NCBI GenBank assembly: GCA_964023275.1
Contig: OZ029914.1
Coordinates: 35,948,424 to 36,012,423, forward strand
Length of the DNA: 64,000 nucleotides
Source: Norana najaformis
Taxonomy: Eukaryota > Annelida > Clitellata > Crassiclitellata > Hormogastridae
Direction: 5' to 3'
Shown here one piece after another: positions 45,025-55,190 of the stretch. Below the pieces are notes generated by a model, which searched no databases, was not told the DNA's origin, and worked only from the letters and a program-made list of their open reading frames with translations. The translations under genes were made by a program, and so were the position numbers. Positions within the stretch are counted from its first letter, which is position 1, and each line of letters begins with the position of its first letter.

Positions 45025-45587
45025 TGATCGACGAGTTGGAGGAGGAGATCCAGTTCTTTGTGTAGTTGGGCGCCATAGATGGAATTTGAATAGTGTTCAC
45101 GGTTACGATAAATCTGTGTTAGAACCACAGCTCAACCATCACATTTGGCTCGACCCAACGACGTCCCATAGAGGGCTTAACCCAGTGATATTTTTCGGAT
45201 GGTTGCCTTCTTAAAATATTTGGCTCGACCGTTATAATTAGGCCTATGTTAATTCTGACATTGTATTCGGGTGATGCCAGTCCCAAGCCTGGATAAAGGA
45301 GGGGTAACGCGGTCATACCTTGTACTAGAACTGCTCTGGATAAACGTGCTTTTTGGGTTGCTCTCTGTATCTGTTCGTTCTGCTCAGTCGCTTCTGTCAT
45401 TTGGTTTTTAATATAAAACTTACATTTTTCAAATTGCTTATCCGCCGTAGGCTGCCTCTTTTTCTTGTGGACCTGGGTGTTTACCTGATTGCGGCTTGGC
45501 TTTGGAGCGCCAATATCGATGCCTTGTGCATTAGACAACGGCGCATTAAGAAGTTTTCTAATTATTAACTATCGATATAATGTATAA
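45025..45587. other. LINE 5' flank / possible 5' UTR, and intergenic sequence
   Basis: Part is probably LINE 5' UTR, but I cannot set the 5' end. A block with GGGTGATGCCAGTCCCAAGC and CTGGATAAAGGAGG at about 45270-45302 recurs near 62100-62142 (both read GCCAGTCC..GCCTGGATAAAGGAGG). Confidence 0.45.
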
Positions 45588-48193
45588 CACTGGCCAACAG
45601 AAAAAATTTTTTTTCTTGTTGCCTTCGGTTTTAGACCTGTTCTTGGGGTAATTTTGGGCGCTGATTCAGAAAATGTCATTGGATTGAGTGCATCAGGTCT
45701 AGTTTCTGAGATATCGTCGATTTTGTAAAGAAAACCCAGTCCACTCTTTAAACGATGTCTTTGGCAAAACTAAAATGTCATAATAAGCTTTATTTATGGC
45801 TAATTATAATTCTTGCTGATTCATATAATGCCTACATCCTTATAATGTAAAATCAGCATATCTTGCCGCGTGCTGAGATATTGCTGATTCAACGAAATAA
45901 CTATTCCGTAGCCTACAGCTTACTCAGTACTAAATTCATGGCCTCATTTAGAATTAATTTGTGCTTATACAGCGTTTCATGGTTTCGAACTATGTAAATA
46001 GATTATGCTGAAGTCAGCATTTATAGCCTATATAAACCGCCTCCTGAAAGCTAGAGCAGCCGCAGTCGTCTTAGGGCATATTAAGAGTTGGTCGCAAGAA
46101 CAATCTGTGAATGTGAGCATTAAATAACTACATGTTCTTACTATTTTTTAGGTTAGTCATTTAATTTCTCAGATGCGAACATCCTTAAGGTTATGGCTAC
46201 TTCCAGACGGAGCTGCATTAACCATCCAGACATATTCTGCTACATTTGTGGGGAATACACACTAAAAGCAAACAGGAAACCGATTTCTGAGTTTGTAAAA
46301 AGAGCATATGTAGGTTATTTTGGTGTCAAACTTGGAGATCAAGATAAGCAATGGGCTCCTCATACAGTATGAAAAACTTGTATTGAACAATTGCGCCACT
46401 GGACAATTGGAAAGAGAAGCTGCCTGAAATTTGGTGTACCGATGGTTTGGAGGGAACAGATAAACCACTTCGACGACTGTTACTTTTGTATGGTTAATAT
46501 CATAGGCATCAATCGAAATAATCGTCACAAGTTGTCTTACCCTGATATACCTTCAGCCAGGAGACCTGTTCCGCATTCGGATATTGTACCAGTTCCACCT
46601 TTTCGCGAACTACCTCAGCTCTCAGACGATGACACTTGCATGTCCAATATCGGACAAGATGACGAAAGTGAAGAAAGTGGGGGCAGTGACAGTGATTTCC
46701 AATCAACTTCACACAGTGAACGTTTTGACCAAAAAGAGTTGAGTGATCTGATCAGGGACTTAAATCTTTCCAAAGAGTCCTCTGAATTGCTTGCGTCCAG
46801 ACTAAAGGAAAAGAATGCACTTCAGCCTGGAACGAAAATTACAATTTATAGAAACAGAGAAAAGGATTTGCTGCCATTCTTTACCGAAGACAACAACCTA
46901 GTATTCTGTAATGACATCAGCAACTTATTGAAGAAAATTGGTCTGTCGGATTACAGCCCAGATGAGTGGCGTAACGTAGTCTGAAATGTATGCTTTTAAA
47001 TAACGGCAACAAATTTGGTTCTATTCCAATAGGTCACTCCACCAGGATGAAAGAAGAGTACAATGCCATCTCTTTAGTACTGGAAAAGATAAAATACAAA
47101 GAACATCAATGGGTAATTTGTGTAGACTTGAAGATGGTAAATTTCCTCCTTGGTCAACAAAGTGGCTACACAAAGTATCCCTGCTTTTTGTGTCTTTGGG
47201 ACAGTAGAGCCAAGCATGAACATTGGACAAGAAAAGATTGGCCTTCGAGGAAAGACATGGTGGTTGGAGCTCAAAATGTAATCAAGGAATCTTTGGTGGC
47301 ACGAGATAGGATCATACTGCCACCACTACATATAAAGCTAGGCCTGATGAAACAATTTGTCAGGGCTTTGAATAAAGAAGGTTCATGCTTCGAATACATA
47401 GTACACAAGTTACCAGGAATTACAATGGAAAAATTGAAGGCTGGAATCTTCGATGGTCCACAGATCAGGCAACTTATGAATGACCCACTTTTCATACCAT
47501 CAATGAATGAAATCGAATCTTGTGCCTGGTCTTCCTTTGTTCTTGTAACTAAAAATTTTCTTGGCAACAAGAAGGCAGACAATTATGCACAACTAGTAGA
47601 GGATATGCTTCTTCATTTCAACAAGCTTGGCTGCAACATGAGCATTAAAGTCCATTATCTCCACAGTCACTTAGATCGCTTTCCAGAGAATCTTGGTGAC
47701 TTCAGCGAAGAGCAAGGTGAAAGATTTCACCAAGGCATCAAAACAATGGAAAATCGATATCAAGGAAGATGGGATGCACACATGATGGCAGACTATTGCT
47801 GGAATATTATGCGCGATTGTTCCGGCAGATGCCACACTCGGAAATCGTACAAAAGGAGCTTCTTCGGTGTCGAATGACTTGAAATTTTTATAACAAACTT
47901 GTTCTGTTTGGTATCATATAAGTACAGTTTCAGGTACTACCATTTTCTTTTAAGTATTTGTATTATTATGTTTATTTAGTGTATCACATAATAAATTGAG
48001 CACTACATAATTATAGCTATAGCCTTATGTTTTATGGGCGAGCAGAGGCAAGGACTGGTATATGGCATAATGTTCTATATCTCGAAAACTAGACCTGCTG
48101 GGAGAAAACTGGTGCCTTTTCTGGAATCAGCAGGTCAAATATACCCAGAAACAGTTCTAACATTTGAGGCAACAAATTATGTGTTGACCAGTG
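45588..48193 (+). mobile_element. DNA transposon with CACTG termini, about 2.6 kb
   Basis: The left end CACTGGCCAACAG and the right end TGTTGACCAGTG are inverted. The similarity extends inward: TTGTTGCCT, a TTAGA.CTGTT block, GCTGATTC.AGAAAA, and CAGGTCTAGTTT.GAGATAT appear in the same order on both sides. This gives imperfect TIRs of about 127 bp (45588-45714) and 117 bp (48077-48193). TAA abuts both ends, consistent with a 3-bp target duplication. CACTG ends with a 3-bp duplication recall CACTA/CMC elements; that assignment is inference. The interior holds one transposase-like gene with at least two lesions. Confidence 0.8.
46193..47877 (+). pseudogene. Broken transposase-like gene inside the DNA transposon
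   Basis: The reading frame can be followed from the ATG at 46193. An N-terminal Cys-rich part (FCYICGEYTLK, GYFGVKLGDQDKQWAP, KTCIEQLRHW, CYFCMVNI) looks like a zinc-binding domain. An acidic Ser-rich linker and a large C-terminal domain follow (ICVDLKMVNFLLGQ, GYTKYPCFLCLWDSRA, HSHLDRFPENLGDFSEEQGE, RFHQGIKTMENRYQGRW). An in-frame TGA at 46370-46372 falls in KTC. After DEWRNVV (stop at 46982) the frame changes by one and some residues are missing before LKCMLLNNGN. The last part, 46990-47877 (295 residues), is intact. From memory, proteins with the FCLWDSRA block occur in many copies in arthropod and cnidarian genomes as uncharacterised genes; I cannot check this here. Confidence 0.75.
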
Positions 48194-48780
48194 TAATTTA
48201 TTTGAATTTTAGTTATGCCAAAGTAGTAGGTTATTTCTTTTCTTATGGACAGGTGTTGTTTTAATTTTAGTTAAGAATTGATTAGGTGCTCGAATATTAG
48301 ACACTAGCCATCGTTATATTACTGTGTTATAGGCTGACCTAAATTAGCGGGACCTCGGCCCCTTTCGGGCAGACCTTTTCATCCAAACAAGTGTGTTTTT
48401 TTGTTATTTGCAATGTTCTATTCTGTTTTTTCTGGAGCAATAAACTTACTTACTTACTTATTAATTATTATTATTAACAATCTGTTATGACACAACGTCG
48501 TTAAACAGAAGCTACACACATTATGTAAGACGTCATTAATCTCAAATCCGAAAGTCAGACGTCAGATCATGGCGTTTTGACCTGTCGATAGCCATTTTGT
48601 GCCAGTTATATTTAACAGTACAAAAGTTGTTTGCTTTCAGTGTATGTTTGAAAATTTTAACATTTCCTGCATCTAAGTGAGCATTACGGAACTTTGTTGT
48701 CATTGGCGACCGTGCTAGCGTCAGACTGACGGGTTGTGACCTTTTGTGTACGTGTAATCTGTAGTCAAGCCCGTTCGGAC
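48194..48780. other. Spacer between the DNA transposon and arm 2; probable LINE 3' tail
   Basis: Around 48340-48460 a 3'-UTR-like stretch (GACCTCGGCCCCTTTCGGGC) ends in GCAATAAACTTACTTACTTA, which looks like a retroelement end with a TTAC tail. No coding part is recognisable. Confidence 0.45.
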
Positions 48781-49132
48781 GACTGTTCGGATAGGAGAGA
48801 TTCTCGTCGACCGGCTTTACGAATTAGTTCCAACGCAGAGACTACAGCTTTGGAACTTCGGTAAGCGTTGAGCTCATGTGGTAACTTTGACACTATCCGT
48901 CAGTGAACGTCACCTCGCGTGCTGCGGACGTTCACTCGTCTAGGTGCCATTCTGCAACGTACCGTAGGTGCAATCCGACCCAGGGACTGTTAATAGGCAT
49001 TAACTGTCAAACGTGAAGAACTAATGATTATAGAAGTTCAGAAGATTACAGACACTGAAGATGCATTCAAGAATCTTTAGCCGTTGAAAACTAATCGAAG
49101 ATAAATTTCGTAACAAAACAATTGCACAGAAT

Positions 49133-50258
49133 AGACATTTCAAACTCCAATCTGTAGAAAAACATACAAGTGCAACTTATGTCACAAAGAAGTTGAACAT
49201 AAGAGTACCATGGAACACCATACAAGAACCCATACCAGAGAAAAGCCGTTTAAGTGCAATTTATGTGACAAAGCATTTGCATGGAATAGTCGTCTACAAT
49301 ATCATGGAAGAACCCACACTGGAGAAAAACCATACAGGTGCAATTTATGTGACAAAGCATTCGCACGTAAGAGTCATCTGGAACGCCATACAAGAACCCA
49401 TACTGGAGAAAAGCCATATGAGTGCGTTTGTTGTCACATATCATTTTCACGGAAGGATCATCTAAATACCATACAAGAACCCATACTGGAGAAAAGCCAT
49501 ATGAGTGCGTTTGTTGTCACAAATCATTTTCACAGAAGGCTCATCTAACATACCATACAAGAACCCATACTGGAGAAAAGCCATATGAGTGCGTTTGTTG
49601 TCATAAATCATTTTCACAGAAGGCTTATCTAACATACCATACAAGAACTCATTCTGGAGAAAAACCACATGACTGCATTTATTGTCACAAATCATTTTCA
49701 CGGAAGGATCATCTGGATCACCATACAAGAACTCACAGGGGAGAAAAACCATACCAGTGCAATTCATGTGACAAAGCATTTGCACAGAAGATTACTCTGA
49801 AACTTCATACAAGAACCCACACTGGAGAAAAATCAAACAAGTGCAAACTCTGTCACAAAGCATTTGCACGGAAGGATACACTGGTAGACCATGTGAATAG
49901 CCATAATGGGGAAAAACGATACATGTGTCAGTTTTGCAACCAATTGTTTTCAAGACATTATAATCTTCGTGTGCATGCAAGAACCCACTCTGGAGAAAAA
50001 CCATACCAGTGCAAACTCTGTCACAAAGCATTTGCACGGAAGGATACACTGGCATACCATGTGAGAACCCACACTGGAGAAAAACGATACGTGTGTCAGT
50101 TTTGCAACAAATTGTTTCCAACGCATTATAATCTTCATTTGCATGCAAGAACCCATACTGGAGAAAAATCATATAAATGCAATTTATGTAAGAAAGTATT
50201 TGCACATAAGCGTTCTCTGGACCACCATACAAGAACCCACACTGAAGAAAAGCCATAA
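49133..50258 (+). pseudogene. C2H2 zinc-finger array, arm 2 copy, frameshifted
   Basis: Same array as arm 1, with one additional finger (ECVCCHKSFSQKAHLTYH type) inserted after the third finger from the ATG at 49210. A one-base deletion near 49465 (CTAAATACC for CTAACATACC) shifts the frame after the third finger, so the frame from the ATG ends at 49548. The remaining fingers continue in another frame to a TAA at 50256-50258. The fingers themselves are well preserved (for example VDHVNSHNGEK against VDHVRSHNGEK in arm 1), so the break is recent or the downstream part could start from an internal ATG. Confidence 0.8.
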
Positions 50259-50580
50259 AAGTGCAATTTATGTGACATAGCATTTGCACAGAAGCATAAT
50301 CTGGAACACCATATAAAGACCCACACTGAAGAAAAGCCATAAAAGTGCAATTCATGTGACAGCATTTGCACAGAAGCATAATCTGGACCACCATACAAGA
50401 ACCCACACTGAAGAAAAGCCATAAAAGTGCAATTTATGTGACAGCATTTGCACAGAAGCATAATCTGGACCACCATACAAGAACCCACACTGAAGAAAAG
50501 CCATAAAAGTGCAATTTACGTGACATAGCATTTGCACAGAAGCATAATCTGGAACACCATATAAAGACCCACAGAAGGGC
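50259..50580 (+). repeat. Tandem array of degenerate 84-bp finger units, arm 2
   Basis: Four units with ATAAAAGTGCAATT, GCATTTGCACAGAAGCATAA and CTGAAGAAAAGCC follow each other, each with the TAA that ends the array frame. Two of them share a 2-bp deletion (TGTGACAGCATTTG). Arm 1 has only about one such unit, which accounts for roughly 250 bp of the length difference. Confidence 0.85.
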
Positions 50581-50780
50581 CATATGTGTGCAATTTATTT
50601 CACAAATCTGGAATACCATGTAAGAACCCACACTGGAGAAAAACATTACGTTTGTCAGTTTTGCAACAAAATGTCTTCATGTGCATGCAGGAATGCACTG
50701 GCGATAACCCTTACAGGAGCAACATACGTGACTGAGTCTCAATAGCAATTCAGAACCCATGATGTAGAAAAGCCAGACAA

Positions 50781-51320
50781 ATGTTATTCTGTGACAAAAA
50801 ATTTGAGTTTAGTGTTCACAAATGCCATTTGAGAATACGCACTGTGGATAAACCATGCTATACAAATATCAAAGCGGTGTGTCAGGTGTTACACACAGAC
50901 GTCATGGAAGTAATTCACGTAAGAGGCTCAACATATTTACTGAAGATGATAATTGTGTTGATAGAATACAGTTTTCAATATCAAAAACTATGCAAGACTT
51001 ATCTAGGCAAAGTAGACAGCCAAGTTACAAATGAAAGCAACATTTTGGAACTCAGTTAAGAATTTATGCTGATTTTGATAACTACATTTTGATACCTTAT
51101 GGTTGTGGAATGTGTGATCAAGTGTTTGAGTTGAAAAGGAATTCGTGGGATATTGTTATCATTGCTACTGCGATGCTCCCAAGAAAAAATGCATTTCTTG
51201 AACTATTTAAAATGCATGTTTTAAGTTACATTCCTTGCATACAGGATACAGATAAATTCACAAGTGTTTGTGGACGATTAATTTTTCTGGAGTTTACTGT
51301 TGCAAATATTTGCTAGCTGG
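50781..51320 (+). pseudogene. Cassette 3' part in arm 2, conserved with arm 1
   Basis: Matches 40433-40968 reversed, including the 92-codon frame at 50781-51059 (CDKKFEFSVHKCHLRIRT) and a 75-codon frame at 51089-51316 that has a CGMCDQVFELK finger-like pair. No complete finger is present. This is probably decayed zinc-finger gene sequence or its 3' UTR. Confidence 0.45.
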
Positions 51321-51880
51321 CTACTACCTCGGTCCATGCCCTGATTTGCACTAGGATTGACTTTGGCAATGCTGCCTATATTGGACTTTCTGCAGTTAAC
51401 ACCTCCAAGCTTCAGTCTATACTTAATGCTGCTGCACGCCTTATCGGTGGTCTTACAAAGTATGCCCATATATCTACTTTTATTCGTGATTCACTTCATT
51501 GGCTTCCTGTCAGTCAACGCATCCAGTTTAAGATTCTTATCCTTATGCGCAACTGCCTTCTGAGCTCTGCTCCGTCCTACTTAACTTCTTTTTGTATTCC
51601 GGTTTCCTCGTTGCCTGCCCATGCCTCCCTTCGCTCAGCTACCCGTGGTCTCTTGGTAGTCCCTCGCGTCCGCACTACGACTGCTCAAGTCCAGGAGCTT
51701 TGCCTTTGTTGGCCCTTCCAGCTGGAACTCCTTTCCTCTTGACCTGCGGCTTCAGTTACCTAGTCTCTCTCCTACCCAGTCTCGCAAACGCCTGAAATCC
51801 TTTTTGTTTGTTCAGGTCGGGAGCGCCACTGTTTCCTAAGTGGCGCTTTATAAATGTTCGTTTACAATTACAATTACTAT
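51321..51880 (+). mobile_element. LINE 3' end in arm 2, with repeated tail
   Basis: The plus-strand frame reads VHALICTRIDFGNAAYIGLS, LNAAARLIGGLTKYAHIST, DSLHWLPVSQRIQFKIL and LRSATRGLLVVPRVRT. A one-base insertion (CTCAAGTCC) then shifts the frame before the FVGPSSWN block. It ends GGCGCTTTATAAAT and an ATTACA tail. The same piece lies in arm 1, where it completes the LINE at 42638-45024. Confidence 0.88.
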
Positions 51881-53500
51881 CATGTATAGAAACCATTACA
51901 TCTCTTGTTCGATATTGGCGTGCCATTTCGTTTAATAAATTTTATGTATATTTTGTATATATGTCTGTCATAGGTTTTGAGCGGTTTTCAGTTTTTTGGG
52001 AACTTCTTTGACAAGCCAGCCACCATTTGGCATTAATCTATATACTTGTATACAAGTAGGTCAGTGCACATAATCTTCATTTTCGTTTTGTTATAGTAAT
52101 CATTTGGAGATGTTTTGGCCTGGGGTAATCTGAACAAGGAAATGATAGAGTTTGCAAGAGCCTGTTAGGAGAATTTTTCTGGCTTTCTAGGCATCATCAG
52201 CTTATGAACGCAGCTGTTGTTCTACAAATAGTCTAACTCTGAAGTCATGACAAGGAGGTTTTTAAAGGGGTTTTAAGAAGGCAGTATCTAAATATCCTGA
52301 TGACTTAACTTTGATAAAAGTTGAGCAGAGAAAGTGAATATCAGCAATTTTCATTATTCAAGATTCATGACAGGTCTTTCCATTTGTATGCAGTTCGTTT
52401 CTGTTTTGTTCAGTTGTTGTGTGTACGTGTTACATGTATGTGTTACATGTATTTGTTACATGTATGTGCACCGGGCATGGCATCCGCATGCGAAATTTGC
52501 CTTGAGTCCTCTTACTGTAACATTTAAGATTATCTGTGCTGTTTAAACTGTAATTGATCATAATTGTTGCCTGTGGACCATTGTATACATATTTTACTTT
52601 TTATGAATTATGCCTACCCCATACATACATACATACATACATACATACATACGAAGAGAGACACATACATATAGTATATTTTAAAGTGCGTCATCACAAT
52701 CTCAGCACTTTGCTGCCTAAAACAACTAAGTAATGGGAACCAGCTTATTCTCCCATTGATGTAATTGCTTTGATTGTAAAAGAACCACAATAAAAAGTCA
52801 AATCTTAACAGCGAGTGTAAATACATGCATACATTACATACAAACATACATACATGTCTACGTATATGCTGACAAGCTTCCTGTTTAGTTTCTGGTAATA
52901 GCTTTTACCTTATGATTCCTAAGATTGACAAAGGCTATGTAGGCCTAAAGATCTTCTAAAGAACAACTCTTTGTAATAGTTTTTTGCCTATCGAGTGGAT
53001 CCACATTTTGGTATCTTTCGTCAAATGCTTTTGATCTTTTGTTCGCTTCGTATTGTACACAAGGTACAGTTTTAGATTTAACTTTGTAGTCCTTTAAATC
53101 TGTGTTATCTTAATAATTTTAACTTTGTATCATCGACTTTACTCTTAATGCTGATTCTGATTTATATGGTGCCCTCACCGAAAGCGCTGCTTACTCTAAC
53201 CTATATGATGTAAAGTCATTAACAACACAAAAGTTCATCAATTCGCAGAAAATGTTCAGATAACTAAAAGTTACCACTGACGAGCTCACGCACACATGCA
53301 GAGCCCAACTAAATCATTATATTCTGGTGATCTTTTCCTGTCACAATTGTCTCTCCCAATCGAGGCTCCATCCTGCAGTTTTACAGCCTCTTGACTGAAG
53401 CGTAAATACGTCTGCCACAACCCAGCATTCTTTGTGTTAGGCTGTAAAAGTCAAACGTCCAAGTAAAGTGACTCCTCTCAGTTTAAGCCCACTTCTGAAA
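51881..53500. other. Intergenic stretch; includes 3' flank of the GPCR gene
   Basis: An ACAT microsatellite lies at 52620-52655 and a shorter one near 52825-52855. GTTACATGT units repeat near 52428-52470. No gene is supported. Confidence 0.5.
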
Positions 53501-53502
53501 AG

Positions 53503-53879
53503 CTAAGCCGGACTTACAGGTTGCATCTCTGTTAGAATTCCAATGACATTGACTGTTCTCTTGCTGTTTTCACCATTGTTCTGCGCAGTTTCTGTCTTGC
53601 AGAACTTTTTCCTCAGGTACTTCTTGACTGGGTCCAGTTTAGCGGCATAGATAAAGGGATTGAGACATATGTTGAAGAAGGCAATAAAAACCGTGACATA
53701 TCGGGCGTTGCTGTTGTAATCTGGCAGGAATTTCAGGTTGAACAAGAAGAAGAACAGGCGATTTGGTGACCAACAAACGACGTAACAGACTGAGACGATC
53801 AGAAACGTTTTGATGATGTTCATCTGGGCTCGAATGGAATTCTGCTCAGCCGCGCTTTTCATCATGTTGTTAAAGTTCA
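53503..53879 (-). CDS. Class A GPCR, exon 2 (residues 204-328: TM6, TM7, C-tail)
   Basis: The second exon of the receptor whose first exon is at 54581-55190. It carries TM6 with CWSP (239-242) in FLIVSVCYVVCWSPNRL, and TM7 with NPFIY (277-281) in FFNICLNPFIYAAKLD. A short helix-8 and cytoplasmic tail (PVKKYLRKKFCKTE) has a Cys that could be palmitoylated. The acceptor TCGTTTAG precedes TGAACTTTAACAAC. Joined to exon 1 it gives NP-VNFNNMMK with no break and a 328-residue protein. Confidence 0.88.
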
Positions 53880-54580
53880 CTAAACGAAAAGATCAGAATC
53901 AGTCGAAGCAATATTCTATATTAATTTCAAGGTAGTTTTAAAATTAACTTAGAACATTCCAGCCGATAAGATTAGTTATTTTTAGAATTAAAGCATTCCA
54001 GCCGGTAAAGTTATTTATCAAGAACATATCTCGGAAGGAATAAGTTCAAGTTCTGGCCACAGTTAAACGCTTTAAATAGTGCAGTGAAATATGAGCAAAA
54101 GAAACATATTGTTTAATGTTGGTGTCTTTGATTAAGCAACCTACATGTGTCGCTACTGAGGGAAAACGGAATTTTTACACATCAGTTTTTACATAAACCT
54201 TAAAGTAAAACGTAACAACGTGGTTGTCATGTTTCTGCTCGAACTAAAAGGTGAGCACCGCGCGCCAAATGGTTACTCTGACGCATGTAATATAATGAGC
54301 ATATCTTACCGTTAACTTGCCTAACTTTACCTTGCCTAATGAGCGCCTCTGATGAGTCTATATTGAAGAGGCGCTATACAAATTTCAAAATACAATTATA
54401 GTTTACCTAAACAGTGAAACAAATTTACCTGGATTTATTTCTATTCGATTCTGAGTGACCTGATCTGATCCCACCACACCTCCCCGTCTTATCTCACGTC
54501 ACGTTACTTAACTTACTTAGATTACCTTACTTTATTTTACCTTGCCTTACCTCACCTAGCATTGTCTTACTCTGATTTAC
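53880..54580 (-). other. Intron of the GPCR gene
   Basis: A 701-bp phase-1 intron, donor CAG followed by GTAAAT, acceptor TTTAG. It lies in the third intracellular loop, between TM5 and TM6. A GGCGCTATACAAATTTC retroelement-end motif with an ACAATTAT tail lies inside (54366-54405), and YTTAC-type pentamers follow. Confidence 0.8.
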
Positions 54581-55190
54581 CTGGATTAGTCTTTGTTCTT
54601 TTCTGAGCGACCTGCAATATACGCGAGTAGCAATAGATGAAAGCGACCAGTGGGCAAACGAACGTAACTAAGAAGCTCCAGATAGCAAACCCAGCACGGT
54701 CTGCCTGACTTTTCCACTGACTGAACTCCTTGCACTTTCCATTCTCGACCACCGATGTCACCGACGAAATGACGACATTTACAATTGCCACAAAGTCCAG
54801 CCAGGTGAGGGCAATCGCTACGCGGTACATCCATGGTCGACAGTGGGTGCGATGGAAGACCGAGTGCACAATCTTCGTGTACCTCTCAAGAGTCAGGACT
54901 ACGAGGTTAGCTGTGGAACAGTTCAAGAAACTCCAGAGAATTGCCTCACTCCAGACGGCCTTACAGAGGAAAGACCCGGCAACGCCCGTGTAGTCGAGAA
55001 CCGGGATCTTTAAGCTGTAGAACAGGACGAGCATCAGGCCGCTTCCGAAATCGAGCACCATCTGGTTGAATACGAGGCTCACCCCGTCCTTTCGCACTTT
55101 CGACTGTACCATGGCGTGGAACATTAGACCGTTCGCAGCGGCGCCTGTGATTCCGATGACAATTACTGAAGTGCGGAAGGCATCGGCCAT
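54581..55190 (-). CDS. Class A (rhodopsin-like) GPCR, exon 1 (residues 1-203: TM1-TM5)
   Basis: A seven-transmembrane receptor for an unknown ligand. Class A landmarks are visible in order: TM1 with AANGL (N20), TM2 with LDFGSGL (D47), Cys76 at the TM3 start and Cys153 in the second extracellular loop (the usual disulphide), and ERY at 102-104 in place of DRY. TM4 has LTWLDF (W130) and TM5 has P180. The extracellular N-terminus is only about five residues with no signal peptide or sequon, unusually short even for class A; a further 5' exon cannot be excluded. The start ATG has a purine at -3 (AGCATGG). The GRxxC-poor tail and KTFLIVSVCYV-type TM6 suggest one of the lineage-expanded invertebrate orphan receptors. 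A paralogous exon lies 5 kb upstream on the same strand. Confidence 0.88.

Larger units (their letters stand above)
48781..51854 (+). repeat. Inverted-repeat arm 2: zinc-finger cassette plus LINE 3' end
   Basis: Near-identical reverse complement of 39903-42637. The arm begins at GACTGTTCGGATAGGAGAG and runs to the LINE terminus GTGGCGCTTTATAAAT. Unlike arm 1, an ATTACA repeated tail follows (51863-51877). No LINE endonuclease or RT precedes it. At 48862-48867 there is a splice-donor-like GTAAGC after CTTTGGAACTTCG, so the cassette may begin with an exon of the zinc-finger gene. Confidence 0.93.

Noticed and set aside
43006..46372. Alternative genetic code reading TGA as an amino acid, because both the LINE and the transposase-like gene have an in-frame TGA
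   Set aside because: The channel and GPCR genes show no internal TGA, and the transposase-like gene also has a frame change. Simple decay of mobile-element genes explains both.
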